Assembly: GCA_964036045.1 (NCBI GenBank)
Contig: OZ038379.1
Location: forward strand, 107,028,025 to 107,092,024
Length of the DNA stretch: 64,000 bases
Source of the DNA: Eutreptiella sp. 'Long Island Sound 2002'
Lineage: Eukaryota > Euglenozoa > Euglenophyceae > Eutreptiales > Eutreptiaceae
Direction: 5' to 3'
Of the stretch, positions 32,602 to 42,702 are shown one piece after another. Position numbers and translations under genes: made by a program. The stretch's first letter is position 1. Every line of letters begins with the position of its first letter. The notes under the pieces were generated by a model that saw only the letters and a list, made by a program, of their open reading frames with translations, had not been told where the DNA came from and did no database searches.

Positions 32602-32969
32602 GCTGATTGTGGTCCGGCAGAAAATCCCAGTCTATGAAGAAAATTGATGCGGATTATTCTAAATACATCTGAGTGTCCAAAACTGTCTGAAAAGATTTAA
32701 ATAATCCAATTATGTAAAAATGTTTGGCCGATCTGGCCCGCGAGCGCGCGTCAGCGGCAAATGGCGATTCCAGCTAAAATAGCGGAACGCGGCAGATTTA
32801 CGGGGAATGGACCGCGAAATCAAATCCGGCATATCAGAAATATATAGGAAATATCCTGAGACTGAGCTGCGAGGCGGCGATTCTGCCGAAGCAAAAAAAA
32901 TGACCAAAATGTAGCCAATCTGGGCAGAATGTCTGAAAATCTGAGCAGATGGGGCTAGCCGCACTTACA
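32438..32969 (-). repeat. E2 5' LTR (532 bp)
   Basis: Same sequence as 22193-22724 with about six differences. Contains the TATA-like box and the gag ATG. Flanked on the right by TCCAG (32970-32974), the second copy of the target duplication. Confidence 0.95.
32839..32846 (-). promoter_or_regulatory. TATA-like box in the E2 LTR
   Basis: TATATATT on the minus strand lies ~125 bases into the LTR and ~240 bases before the gag ATG. A transcript starting 25-30 bases downstream would contain the ATG in its R-U5 leader. The same box is in the 3' LTR. Confidence 0.5.
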
Positions 32970-32974
32970 TCCAG

Positions 32975-35089
32975 GTCCTGCTGCATCTTGTCGCGACCAG
33001 GATGCATGAGCTGGGCGTTATGCCAGTGGTCAATGAGCGCTTCCATTCGGTTCTCAGGGACCAATAGCTTGTCCTTGAGGAATAATTTATTCCCATCCTC
33101 CGTCAAGCCCGCAGGCCATTCATCGTCCGGCGGGGCGCTCACGGCATTCCAGTACCTGCTCCAGTGGTCGGATGTCGCATAGTCATCCGACCAGTCCTCT
33201 GTGAGCACCGACCTGACTAGCTCTACGGGGGCCACCATCCATTGCCCCAGGGTTTCCTCACGAAAAGCTTGGACTCGGGCGCCCCGGAACTTGGCCAGGT
33301 CTGTACGGTTTGCCATCACAACAAAGCACTTGACCCCCTCTTGCTCCATGGCCTTCTCCATCTCGATGATGCGCTTGGCCTCCTCGGTCTCCTCGGCGTC
33401 CCCATGGCTGGATATGTCTATCCACGCCTTGCCGGCAAGGTAGGCCCATCGACTGAGGCAATCTGCCACAGTGTTGTCCTTCCCCGGGACATACACGACG
33501 CTGAGGTCGAACTTGGCGAACGTCTCTTGCCACCTGGCCCTCCTTGCCGCCGGTCCTGAGGGGCTGTCGACGTGCTCCTTGTGCCAGCTCTGTAAGGACT
33601 GATGGTCCGTACAAACCACCACCGGTTGCAATCAGATGTGGCCAGACCACTTCCTGAGCGCAGAAACAATGGCGTACGTCTCCTTCTCCCTCGCGGTCGA
33701 GGTTCGACGTTGGCCCTCGGGCAGGATCCGGCTCCAGAACGCCACGGGTACGTGCGACCCATCGTCCCGGACCTGCTCGAGGACTGCCCCTACAGCATAG
33801 TCAGAGACGTCCGTCTGTATCATGAATCCCTTGTGCGGGTCCATCAAGAATAGCCCCAGCTGCAGGAGTCGCTCCTTCAGGCGGCTGAACGCATCTTCGA
33901 CCTCAGGGGTCCAGGCAAGCTTCTTCTTGCTCCCCTTCCGGCCATCGAACTTCCCCACCTGCAGCATCTTGTGCAGCGGCCCCAAGAGTTCTGCATACAT
34001 CCGGACATAGCCCGAATAGTAATTGCAGAACCCCATGAAGGACCGGAGTTCGCTGATGGTCTGGGGCTTCTCCCAGTGGTGCAGGGACGCCAGTCTCCCA
34101 GGCATGGGACGGCGTTGCCTGTGACCAACCACGTGACCCGCGAACTCCACTTCCCTCACGAAGAGTGAGATCTTGGTGGGCTTGCACGCCATGTTGTGCT
34201 TGTCCAGCTCACTGAGCACTCGGCGCAGATCCGTCTCATGCGCTTTGATGAGCTCGTCCTCAGTCATGTTCTCCGTGCCGGACCCGATGATGATGTCATC
34301 CACAAAGGGGTCGGCACAATCCCGGACAGGACCGAGTAGGTCCTCCATCATGCGCTGGAAAGCGGCGTTGCCATTCTTGGCGCCCATAGGCACCACTTTC
34401 CACTGCATGGGCCCCAGCGCCGTCAACATCGCTGTGCAGGGCCTGGAGTCCGGATGTAGCGGCATCTGGTGATGGCCGTGTTTCAGGTCTAACACCGTGA
34501 AGATCCGCTTTTTTTGTTGTTTTTGGAGGATGGTGTCGATCAGAGGAAGCGAGTACAAGTCGTGCTCGGTTTGCTCGTTTAAACCCCTGTAATCAACCAC
34601 CAACCTCCACTCGCCCTTCTCCTTCCTGGGCACGATAAAGGCTGGGCTGGCCCACTCACTGTCGGAGGGTTCGATCCAGCCCCGCTCAATAAACTCGGCC
34701 AACAACTTCTTCATGGCCTCCGCCCGATCGCCCTGAAGTTGGTAATCCCGATGACGATAGATGTTGGGGTTCGGCTTCAGCTTGATCCTCGCTGTGCCAA
34801 ACCTCCAACGATCTGGAGGGTTCTTGTTGGCGACGCCACTGAATAGCCGCGGATAGGCATTGATCAACCTCTCCCTCAGCTCGGCGACCTTCGGGTTCTC
34901 CTGGGCCTCTTCAGCCGCTTGCTTCGGTATCAATACAACCGACCGCACTGCGGTATAGGCCTCTTCCGGGTCCGAGTCTGACTTCTCCTCGTCCGATATG
35001 CCGTCTTCATCGTCGTGGGGCATGCTTCCCACCGATAAACTTCGAACATTTGCGGCATGGGGCTGCTTCTTGTCGCTACCGGCCCCCAT
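32975..35089 (-). pseudogene. pol: E1 reverse transcriptase, RNase H and integrase zinc finger
   Basis: One minus-strand frame from 35089 to the E2 junction, with a single TGA at 33632-33634. An acidic leader comes first. RT follows with WASPAFIVPRKEKGEWR, VVDYRGLN, FTVLDLKHGHHQMPL and the catalytic FVDD (near plus 34,290). RNase H starts at QTDVSDYAVG and ends NTVADCLSRW. The integrase zinc-binding His pair is in DHWHNAQLMHPGRDK. The frame is cut by E2 at 32974 and resumes at 22187 in the integrase core. It overlaps the upstream methyltransferase-like frame by 14 bases in another frame, so a frameshift (programmed or a mutation) lies at 35076-35089. RT motifs are intact, but the stop and the insertion make it non-functional. 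Confidence 0.9.
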
Positions 35090-36092
35090 TCTTGGAAAAT
35101 CCCACGTCGGCGGTCCGACCCAACCGGACCATCATTTTGGTCCGCGATGTGATCCATGACCCTTGCCACGGACTCATCCCTCTCGTACTCGCCTTGACCA
35201 ACATCTTGTCATCCCACCAATGCGGAGATGTGACCATGGCCTGCCTCTTCTTGGCTGCCACACGGTCGTGCATCCCCATCCGCATGTAATTGACGACGTG
35301 GTCGATCTCGGCGTGGGACAGGACGTCAATGCCATCCACTGGCTGATCCGTCCCCTCCTTGGGCTCAAACATGACCCGCATGGGCACCGCCTCAACCCTA
35401 CGGATGAATGCCTCATCACCTGTTGGCTGGGCTTGCGCCCCATCCACCATGAAAGCCTTGGTACCCCACGCTTGACCCGGGGAGGGCATTGATAAGCCCT
35501 TGGCGTCGATGAACAACTCCTCCTCTGGCCCGAATGACATCTCGTTCAGGGTGATGGAATCCAGCGTTGACTTGAGACCTTCCAGCGGACATGGGCTGGA
35601 TCCTATGCCGGTTATAACCAGGATCCCCTTCGCCCTATCCGCGACGATCTTCTTCACCGTACGTCTGGTATTTTCCAGGGAGCCATGCCAATACATGGGC
35701 CCCAACTCCTTCAAAACTGAATGCCTGTGCCAGGCTGAGTCTCCTCTATGCCAATGCCTCCTACACTTCCTCAAAAGTCCGGCATCCCGGGAAGCGAAGA
35801 CGTCCGTCCCGGGCGCCTCGGCTCCCAGCGTCTGGATCATCCTGGCATACACCGGCGGCGCCATTCCATACCCCGTGAGCTGAACTCCGCGGTCTCCTCT
35901 GGACTTGGCGACCACCGCCTGCACCGCTTGGACGATCCGATCCTCTTCCTCAGCACTCCATTGGGATGATCCGCATGCATAGTTCGTGGACAGCCATGTA
36001 AGGCATTCATCATCCTCCCGGACCAGCGTTGCACAATGGGAAAGGGCTCCAATGGCGTTTCCCACCATGAAGTCATACCCCATGATCATATC
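35076..36092 (-). pseudogene. E1 protease C-terminus and methyltransferase-like domain, motif lost
   Basis: In frame with the protease ORF upstream, after TAG 36093. It begins with the second protease motif (MIMGYDFMVGN). Residues ~95-215 align with the Dam-like domain of E2: DVFAS against DAFAN, then a gapless stretch from Tyr133 to GILVI at ~155-159. The motif position reads His-Gly-Ser-Leu (135-138, plus 35676-35687) where E2 has Asn-Pro-Pro-Phe. Further matches are LFIDAKG and WGTKAFMVDG against SSLAFLVDG. The domain is thus ancestral to both elements, but E1 lacks the catalytic motif. It may have kept a binding role or simply decayed. Confidence 0.7.
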
Positions 36093-36728
36093 CTAATCTG
36101 TAATGTCGGCCACATAGAAGTTCCCGGATAGAGTGCTTCTCTTCGCCAAATCAGGGCAGTTGAAGCGCTCATGCTCCCAGAATTCCATACTGATAGTGGC
36201 CTCATGGGTGCCACCACCCATAATCTCTCCATTGGCCACCTTCAGGCGTACCGGTCTACGGCTGGGCTGTAGGGATTCCTCCTTGAACAACCCTCTCCGG
36301 ACCAGGCTCACCTGGGCACCCGTATCCACCAAAACATCCACCACCAGTTCCTCTTGTCCGCACCGTACACGCACCTTCAAGTGCAACTGCCGCTCGTCAC
36401 CATGCGGTGTATGGACGACTCTCACGGCATGCAACTCTAGCACATCCGGGTGCATCAGGACTTCGAGGGTATGGTCACGGATGGTGTAGATCTTGGGCTG
36501 GTCTTGCCCGTCCACGGGGCTCTCTGTGGTCGCTCCTTCTTTCTTGCCACGTCCCTTGCCCACATACACTTCCCTTGGCAGGGCGCTACAGGGGTTGGGA
36601 GTGGCAAAACTCAGTGGTGTTGGCTCTTCTGGAGCTTTCTTCGGCACCCGATGTGCCTTCGGTTTTTCTCGGATTCCACTGATTTTCGGAGGAGAGACCT
36701 CCGGGGTCCCACTCCTGTGGGGGCTCAT
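36093..36728 (-). pseudogene. E1 aspartic protease
   Basis: Starts at an ATG that directly follows the gag stop (TAG 36729-36731 then ATG). Pro/Lys-rich leader, then the retropepsin motif VDTGAQVSLV and a flap-like region with VANGEIMGGG. An in-frame TAG at 36093-36095 splits it from MIMGYDFM, its own second half. The stop lies within the domain, so it is damage, not regulation. Confidence 0.8.
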
Positions 36729-38300
36729 CTAGACGTGGCCTGCCGCAGCTCCCTCCTGCTGCGATCTGCTAAGACTTTGTCCACCAAGTTGCTGGGCTTT
36801 GAGTTCCTCCAACGTCCTCAACATGTCCTCAGCAACCTCCTCGATCGACCTCACGCGTCGGTCCGGGCCGGGTCCTCCACCATAGCCTTTTCCTCCGCCT
36901 TTTCCTTCGCCCTTTCTTTGGCCTTTTCCACCGTCTCCGCCCTTTGCCTTCCAATCGGCAATTCGTTGTTCCTTGGGCTTCTTGTCGGGATGGGCGGCGA
37001 AGTAGGTCTTCTTGTTAGCCTCACATACCTTGCAATGCCGGTGGTCATGTGCATGGTTGTTCCCCTTGCCGTAGCAGACCAAGCAACCGGTGTGCTGTGA
37101 TCTGTACTTGCGGAACGAGAGCGGCGGGTTCCCGATCCTCCGCGGTTCTCTGCGGTTCTTGGTCCTTGTGTCCAGGCGGTTCCACCTGGACCTGTCCTGC
37201 ACATTCTCCCTCATATTGTGCGCTACGAACGCGAAGAAGTGGGCTTCTTCATGATCCTCTGGGATGGTGGCGGTTCAGAGGTCTTGGCCGCTTCCACTCC
37301 CTTCCTCCGCGGTGCCGACCGTGTCCTCCTTGACTTCTCGGTGGTGGCGATCTTCTCGATGACCTAGATGTCCTTGGCCTTGTCGATCCTGCACGTGGGC
37401 CCCGTTCTTGGCGTTGAGCTTCAGCTCCACCGTGATGTACTTCAAGATCTCGTCCAGTTTCATGCGGGCGAAGATGACCTCCATCCTCAGGGCCTCTCCG
37501 CGCCTTCACTCCACGTTGTTGAGGTGCATCAGCCTTTGCCCCATGGTGTCGCCGAATGCAACCACGCAGACGGCGTTCTTCAACCCAAACATTCGGCTGG
37601 GCTCACCGAGAATTCGCCGGAAAAACTCCGTTATTCCGGCGTGGGTGTCCTCTGATGCCATGATCCGTACGGCCATGCGCTTCTTTGCTCTCTTCCTTTC
37701 CTCGTCCTCCACTCGCCTCTTTCAGTGGCCGGGGAGGACGTCCTTCAGCAGGTGTCGGATTTCGCTGGCCTCATTCCAGTCCTCCACCAGCTTGAGGCTT
37801 CTTCGGTACTTGCGGATGTACCGATTCCATTCTTGGACCCTCAATTCCCCGCACTCCAGCGGCAGCGGAATGGACCACAAATCCTCCAACTTCTGGTTGG
37901 GGGCGTCCACTCGCTTCTTGTCCTCCAGCCACTGGAGGCAGGCCTGCTCTGTCTGGATCACTCCCTCGCAGACCTGATCCCTGAGCTCCTCCTTCAGGTC
38001 CTGCGCCAGCCTGTGTGGGAATGTCCGGCATACCCACTTGTCCCTTGGCGCTCTCTTCATCTCGCCGACGACCTCCTCGGCAAAGTCCTCCCAATCCAGG
38101 ATGAAGTCATCCAGGTTGGAGGGGTTGCCATCGTAGTAGGGGATTTTGATTCCCCTGAGGTCGTCAATCCTGATGGCGTCTCCGACGTCCGCAGCCACCA
38201 CTCCACCGAGACGGATGCCACCTGTGGCCAGGGGGGTGTGACTACACTCCCCGTACATCCTCTCCTCCATGGAGTGCAGTCCAGTTGGGCCTGAACCCAT
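36729..38300 (-). pseudogene. gag: E1 gag core and zinc-binding tail
   Basis: One frame on the minus strand with TGA at 37722, 37506 and 37275 and TAG at 36729. The core reads IPYYDGNPSNLDDFILDWEDF and later ELRVQEWNRYIRKYR, typical of retrotransposon gag. A C-x2-C...H-x-H-x2-H-C-x2-C cluster (CLVCYGKGNNH ... HCKVCEANKK) near 37,050 could bind zinc. A Gly/Lys-rich stretch follows. Residues after each stop continue the same protein, so the stops are point mutations. A frameshift separates it from the N-terminal part at ~38,300-38,430. Confidence 0.8.
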
Positions 38301-38436
38301 GGGGTTTGGGATGCGGGAAGGACTTGCTCCACCGGCTGTCCATAACCCCTGTAGTGGGGTCCTTCACCCACAGGTTTCCGCCTGGATGGCCTCGACCATA
38401 TCCGTCGGCCCTTCCCATGGTTCGCCCCTGCATGGT

Positions 38437-39807
38437 CTAGATCTGGATGTCCTCTTCCGCATAGACTGCATGGGCAGACGTAGTGGTCGGTGGATCCTGG
38501 GCGCCATGGGACATCTGTACCGTCAGGCTCCTCGGGCCCGTGGTTGCGTGCTCTTCCCGCATGGACCCAGCCGGTGCCGTATGCTCCCCGAGCATTATTG
38601 ATTCGCTGAACATGGGAACAAACGGCAGCGCACCCGGGTCAACAAGCGGAGGCGCGTAAGGTGTCTCTGCAGGGCCGCCCATGGGTTTCTCCATGGTGCT
38701 CCTGAGGGTCTTAACCCGCTCCACCAGCTCTGCCGCTGCCGGCTTTCCCGGAAGCTCCGGACCAGAGGCGAGGGGTTGCAACTCCTCTAGCCTTTTCAGG
38801 CGTCCCGACATGTCCTCCACCAGGTGGAGGAGGCTGTCCACCACTCGCTGCTGCTTCTGCAGGGCCATCTCAAGCTTCTCCCGGTACCGGTCCTGCTCCG
38901 CTCGCAGCTCCGCCATCTCTCTCTCCGCTGCCGACTGGTCATCCAGGATCCCAGCGATGTCCTCCTCTAGGCCGTCCCTCGCGTTGTCCAGGCGGTCGAG
39001 GTGCTGCACGATGGCGTCCATCACCATCTTTGGGTACTTGCCGATGAGGAAGGATACGTGCTCGCAGTGGCACTCAACGTGTTTTCCACCTGATCCGGCG
39101 CATCCCACAGTTCCGGGCGCCTCGGACTCCTCCGCCATGGGTGTGTCGCCCATGCTATCCCGCGTTGGCTCCGTGTGCCGGGCCACAGGCGCCGTTCTGG
39201 CTCTGGTAGGCCTCTCCAACGCCTCTGCGTCATGCTCCAGGCTGGGTTCGGGGGCCGTGTGCGCCCTTGTGGGCGGTCTGGCCATCTCCTCCGAGTCTGA
39301 AGGGTAAGCGGTCCAATAGCCCTCGGAGTGCCCCTCAGAATCTGCAGCTCCCCACAGCCTGACCGGGCTGGGATCCGTCTCCATCGCCCTGGCTTCCGCC
39401 GCGGGTTTCCGGGACCCGCGCTTCCGGTATTGCCGGGCTCTGCCGTTGCTGCCAGTCTACTCCGACTCCTCCGCAGCGGAGCGGAGATTGCAAGCCTTGC
39501 GACATTGCCTTTCACACATGGAGGCCAGGTCCTCCATGTCTAGCCCATGTCCTGCAAGCTCTCTCCGTTCTGAGCATCTTCGCTCTTCTCGGGCTTCCCA
39601 GTCCGGCGTCGACTCCACGGACTCGACAATCTGCACCTGGGGCGTGCTTGGGCAGGGCTCATGAGGGCCCAAGTCCCCGGTGCGGCGGTAGGGGGCAGGT
39701 ACTCCTCTGCTAACATAAAGAAGGTCCCTACCAGGACCGGCCCCTGCTGTACCCCTTCCACCATTTCCTGTCACTTCTATGGTCTTGCTTCTCACCAGGT
39801 TCTGCAT
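38437..39807 (-). pseudogene. gag: E1 gag N-terminal part, starting inside the LTR
   Basis: The frame opens at ATG 39805-39807 inside the 5' LTR, with an in-frame stop four codons upstream. It reads through the LTR end and primer site (DLLYVSRGV) and meets TAG at 39457. It continues from ~39,455 through METDPSPVRLW to TAG 38437; after that stop the same frame goes on with QGRTMGRADGYG. A heptad-rich segment (LDRLDNARDGLEEDIAG to LVEDMSGRLKRLEEL, plus ~38,785-39,010) predicts a coiled coil for self-assembly. The first 30 residues, encoded by the LTR, are almost the same in all three LTR copies. Confidence 0.75.
39703..39715 (-). promoter_or_regulatory. E1 primer-binding site
   Basis: TGTTAGCAGAGGA on the minus strand directly follows the 5' LTR. 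It differs from the E2 site at one position within the first 12 bases, so the same initiator-Met tRNA primer is likely. Confidence 0.8.
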
Positions 39808-42698
39808 GATCTTGCCCTATCCTGCACAGCTTCCCACAAAAAATAGTAAAATACGGCTCCTTCACACAAATCCTGATCCCTTGCGATAACCAACTCCCAA
39901 GTACAATCCAAATCCACACTGAGGGCTTCCAAGGGTGTTTGAGGTCCCGCGCTGACACTGAACAAACTCCTCTCAACACGCCGGTCGTCTCACGGTGTAC
40001 ACAGAGAGACGGGCGTTGGGCGTGTACATAGAATTGCACCAATGGAATAATGGAAAAAGAAGCCCTGAAATTGGCATATGAACACATATCAAGCAACATT
40101 GGAGAACAATCGAAACATACGCAATCACAGCCATAGACCCCTCATTCCCTCGACTCAAGACCTTCCCCCCACTCGTCAACATGATGCCCTGAACCCAGTC
40201 AAATAAGATGGCTGAATGCCATGTGTCAAAAGTCACTACACAAACCCCAAAAATGTGTTCCCTCCCAAGCCTCTAAATCCTAGCCCAAAAGGGGAGGTGG
40301 TATGTCATGGCCTAGAGTGGCGATCAGGACCATGCCCTACCCTGACATAACTTGGGTTGGACTTGGAGTCGATAGGGCTTGGAGAATTGCCCCATGCAGA
40401 TGACCTCACAACATAGCAAAATTAGGCAAATCACACCATAGTGCTCAAAATTCAATTATATACTCAAAAATGCATACGGCAAATGTTCATATGCTCCATG
40501 CATGTGTCAAACCGGAAAGTAATATACAAGGAGGACATCCGCCACTTGCGCGCAATCCTGGCAGCTGACCACAAACGCGCCATCAAAGAATTCTGGCGCC
40601 GCCACGCCCAGGACATCGCCCAGCGGTGGAAAGCCGTGCGAGGGGCCATGGAGGTGGAGGCCCCGGGCCCGTCGGGCCTCTAAAACGTGCAGGTCCCCAA
40701 CACCGAAACGCTCCTCACAGAGGCCCTCGACGTGATGTTCGCGGTTCGTGCCTTCTGGCGGGAACTGTAAAACAAGCGCCCGGTGGACCTTCTCGGCCTG
40801 CAGGCGGTTCTCAGCCGCCACGTGCCCCGGGTCACTCAAGGGGCCTGTGCCCAGGTCCAGCAGTACTCCATGTAGGACCTGCGGTCCACGCTGGACAACG
40901 CCAACGGCAAGGCCCCGGGCCCCAACCACGTGGAAGCCCGCTTCATCAAGGCCCTCCCGGCGCCCGTGCAGTGGCTCCTTGTCCCCTCCTACCTGGACAT
41001 CCTCCACGGCGCCCCGCCGCCGATGCACTGGAGGGATGCGTACATCTAGCTCAGCCCCAAGGGCCCACAAGGGTTATATAGACCAAAGTTCTATGCCCAA
41101 GAATATCCCAACATTGGCTCCCGAACCCCTCCGGATATATATTCATGCCACGCTTCACAAGTCGACTCACGAATTTGAGACCTAATTTTGTGAGGCCTCG
41201 TGTGCCACGCCAAAGTGACCCCGTGATCCGGCATATGGTGAGGTGCAACACCGAAGCATATGCCAACATTTAAGCAACCTACCATAGTTCACTGATCTCT
41301 AGGCACCTTACTGTTAGCTGACCAGTTGAGCACATCAAATACAAAAATGAGCATAAAATGAGGTCAAAAACATGCAAATATTGCCGAATTCAAGATAATC
41401 ACAATAGTATATAACTTCGCTCACCCATGGTATCAACATATGGTTCAAACCACAATTGCTTGGGACCATTTGCATACAATCCTGCCACTTGGATCCCCAC
41501 ATTGACGCAAAGGGACACCTTGGAACCCCCTCCTGACATGCACCATGAAAATGGGAAAATTGCTAGTGGCGCTTGTGGGTCGCTTTGTAAGCCTTTCCAA
41601 CATGCACTCTATGTGTGGTAGACTTAGTTTGGCGCTATGGAGCTAACCATTGGGACATGGGCAAAGCCCATGCCACGTATGACTCCACACATCTTCCTAC
41701 AAACGGAGATATATAACATGGGCGTGAGCATAGCGAAGCACATACCATGCATATAACACATACCCTCAAAAGGTGGCTCCCACCATGGTATGCCATGCCC
41801 CTCCATGGACATAACTTCACGTTAAAAATACGTAGGAACCCAAAGAAAAGTTTCTATGCAACACCAACACTCATGCGGTACACTCGAAACCCATATTAAA
41901 ATATTCGGTATCATGGTCCAAGAGTTGTAAAGCACTTTCTACCCTCTTAGCCATGATCCTTTAATACCACGGGCCGGTGTGCATACCAAGGGCGTTCGAC
42001 GCTTTGCAAATTAAGTTGAGACCAAGGCAGTTCCAACCAAATTTTCAAAACTGACATTCCTCACAATGAGCGGGAGATATGATTCTTCAAAGTGGCCTCA
42101 CGAATCAATTTTGTTTTGACTTTATCTCCAAGAAAAATGAAGGAGACAGCAAAAGAAAGGTTGATTCGTGATTGGGGGAAAATGTATGACCACTCGAAAT
42201 TCATCATATCCAGTGCGGCGACCTGGAGGTCGATAATCCGATTCCCACTGTCTGAAAAAATCAGATTAATTTTGCGAGAGTATAACATGAAAATTGCGGA
42301 AGCAACGAACCCTTTACTGATGAAATCTGACCCTTCATCGGGGTTTCCGCCAAAATATCCGGAACTAACAGTTAACCAATCCGTTACCGCAAAATCGCGA
42401 GCCAACTGACAGTCGCTGATACATTGACAATCAGAACGGATAGCCGAAAAATTACGGAAACATTGTGATAAAAAAAACGCTGTTGTTTCCTGACATTTCG
42501 ATATATAAATCTCAGCCGGCGGCGCCCCGGTATTGAATATGGCCGCTCATAGCTGGAATGGCCACGCATATCACACTATCACATCAGGTTAGGTCAGGTG
42601 GATGAGAGAGTATGATATCAGCCCATGGCGGCCAGCCGGCTCATAGATACACACCCAAAGTGACCCAAAGATGGCCACGGGGGTCCAAACCGGCTTCA
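39716..42698 (-). repeat. E1 5' LTR (2,442 bp plus a 541-bp insertion)
   Basis: Matches the LTRs at 18091 and 61096. It is interrupted at 40531-41066 by a LINE fragment. Its right end (GGCTTCA) is where similarity to the other copies stops; in those, internal sequence and polypurine tract follow instead. A TATA-like TTTATATA on the minus strand lies at ~42,501-42,509, about 190 bases into the LTR. Confidence 0.9.
40531..41066 (+). mobile_element. Internal LINE fragment inserted in the E1 LTR
   Basis: Nearly identical to 46326-46848 of the plus-strand LINE (linker and N-terminal RT motifs), with 12-13 extra bases near 40,855. Flanked by ACAAG at 40526-40530 and 41067-41071, a 5-bp target duplication. 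The other two LTR copies have one uninterrupted site. It carries its own mutations (TAC to TAA near 40,768; TGG to TAG near 41,047), so it came from a different LINE copy. Truncation at both ends is unusual for target-primed reverse transcription. Confidence 0.9.
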
Positions 42699-42702
42699 CG
42701 TG

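Larger units (their letters stand above)
22193..32969 (-). mobile_element. E2: nearly intact Ty3/gypsy chromodomain element with methyltransferase-like domain
   Basis: E2 is 10,777 bp with two 532-bp LTRs (22193-22724 and 32438-32969) that differ at about six positions. They have TG...CA ends and a perfect 5-bp target duplication. A primer site matching initiator-Met tRNA (TGGTAGCAGAGGC) directly follows the 5' LTR. Gag, protease, methyltransferase-like domain, RT, RNase H, integrase and chromodomain share one frame from 32601 to 24382. Only two TAG codons break it (29566-29568 and 27688-27690). It inserted in the integrase gene of E1, so it is younger than E1, in line with the LTR differences. 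The gag frame starts inside the 5' LTR. The first TAG may be a programmed readthrough site; the second lies inside the RT N-terminus and is more likely damage. Confidence 0.95.
18091..42698 (-). mobile_element. E1: Ty3/gypsy chromodomain retrotransposon, interrupted
   Basis: E1 reads on the minus strand: 5' LTR (39716-42698), primer site, gag, protease, methyltransferase-like domain, RT, RNase H, integrase, chromodomain, polypurine tract, 3' LTR (18091-20486). LTRs end in TG...CA with an inverted TGAAG/CTTCA (one end is mutated to TA in the 5' LTR). E2 (10,777 bp) sits in the integrase gene and a LINE fragment (536 bp) sits in the 5' LTR. Without these and their duplications E1 would be about 13.3 kb. 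The coding region carries at least a dozen in-frame stops, all TAG or TGA before the final TAA, plus at least two frameshifts, so E1 is dead. E1 itself sits in the plus-strand LINE. Confidence 0.9.
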
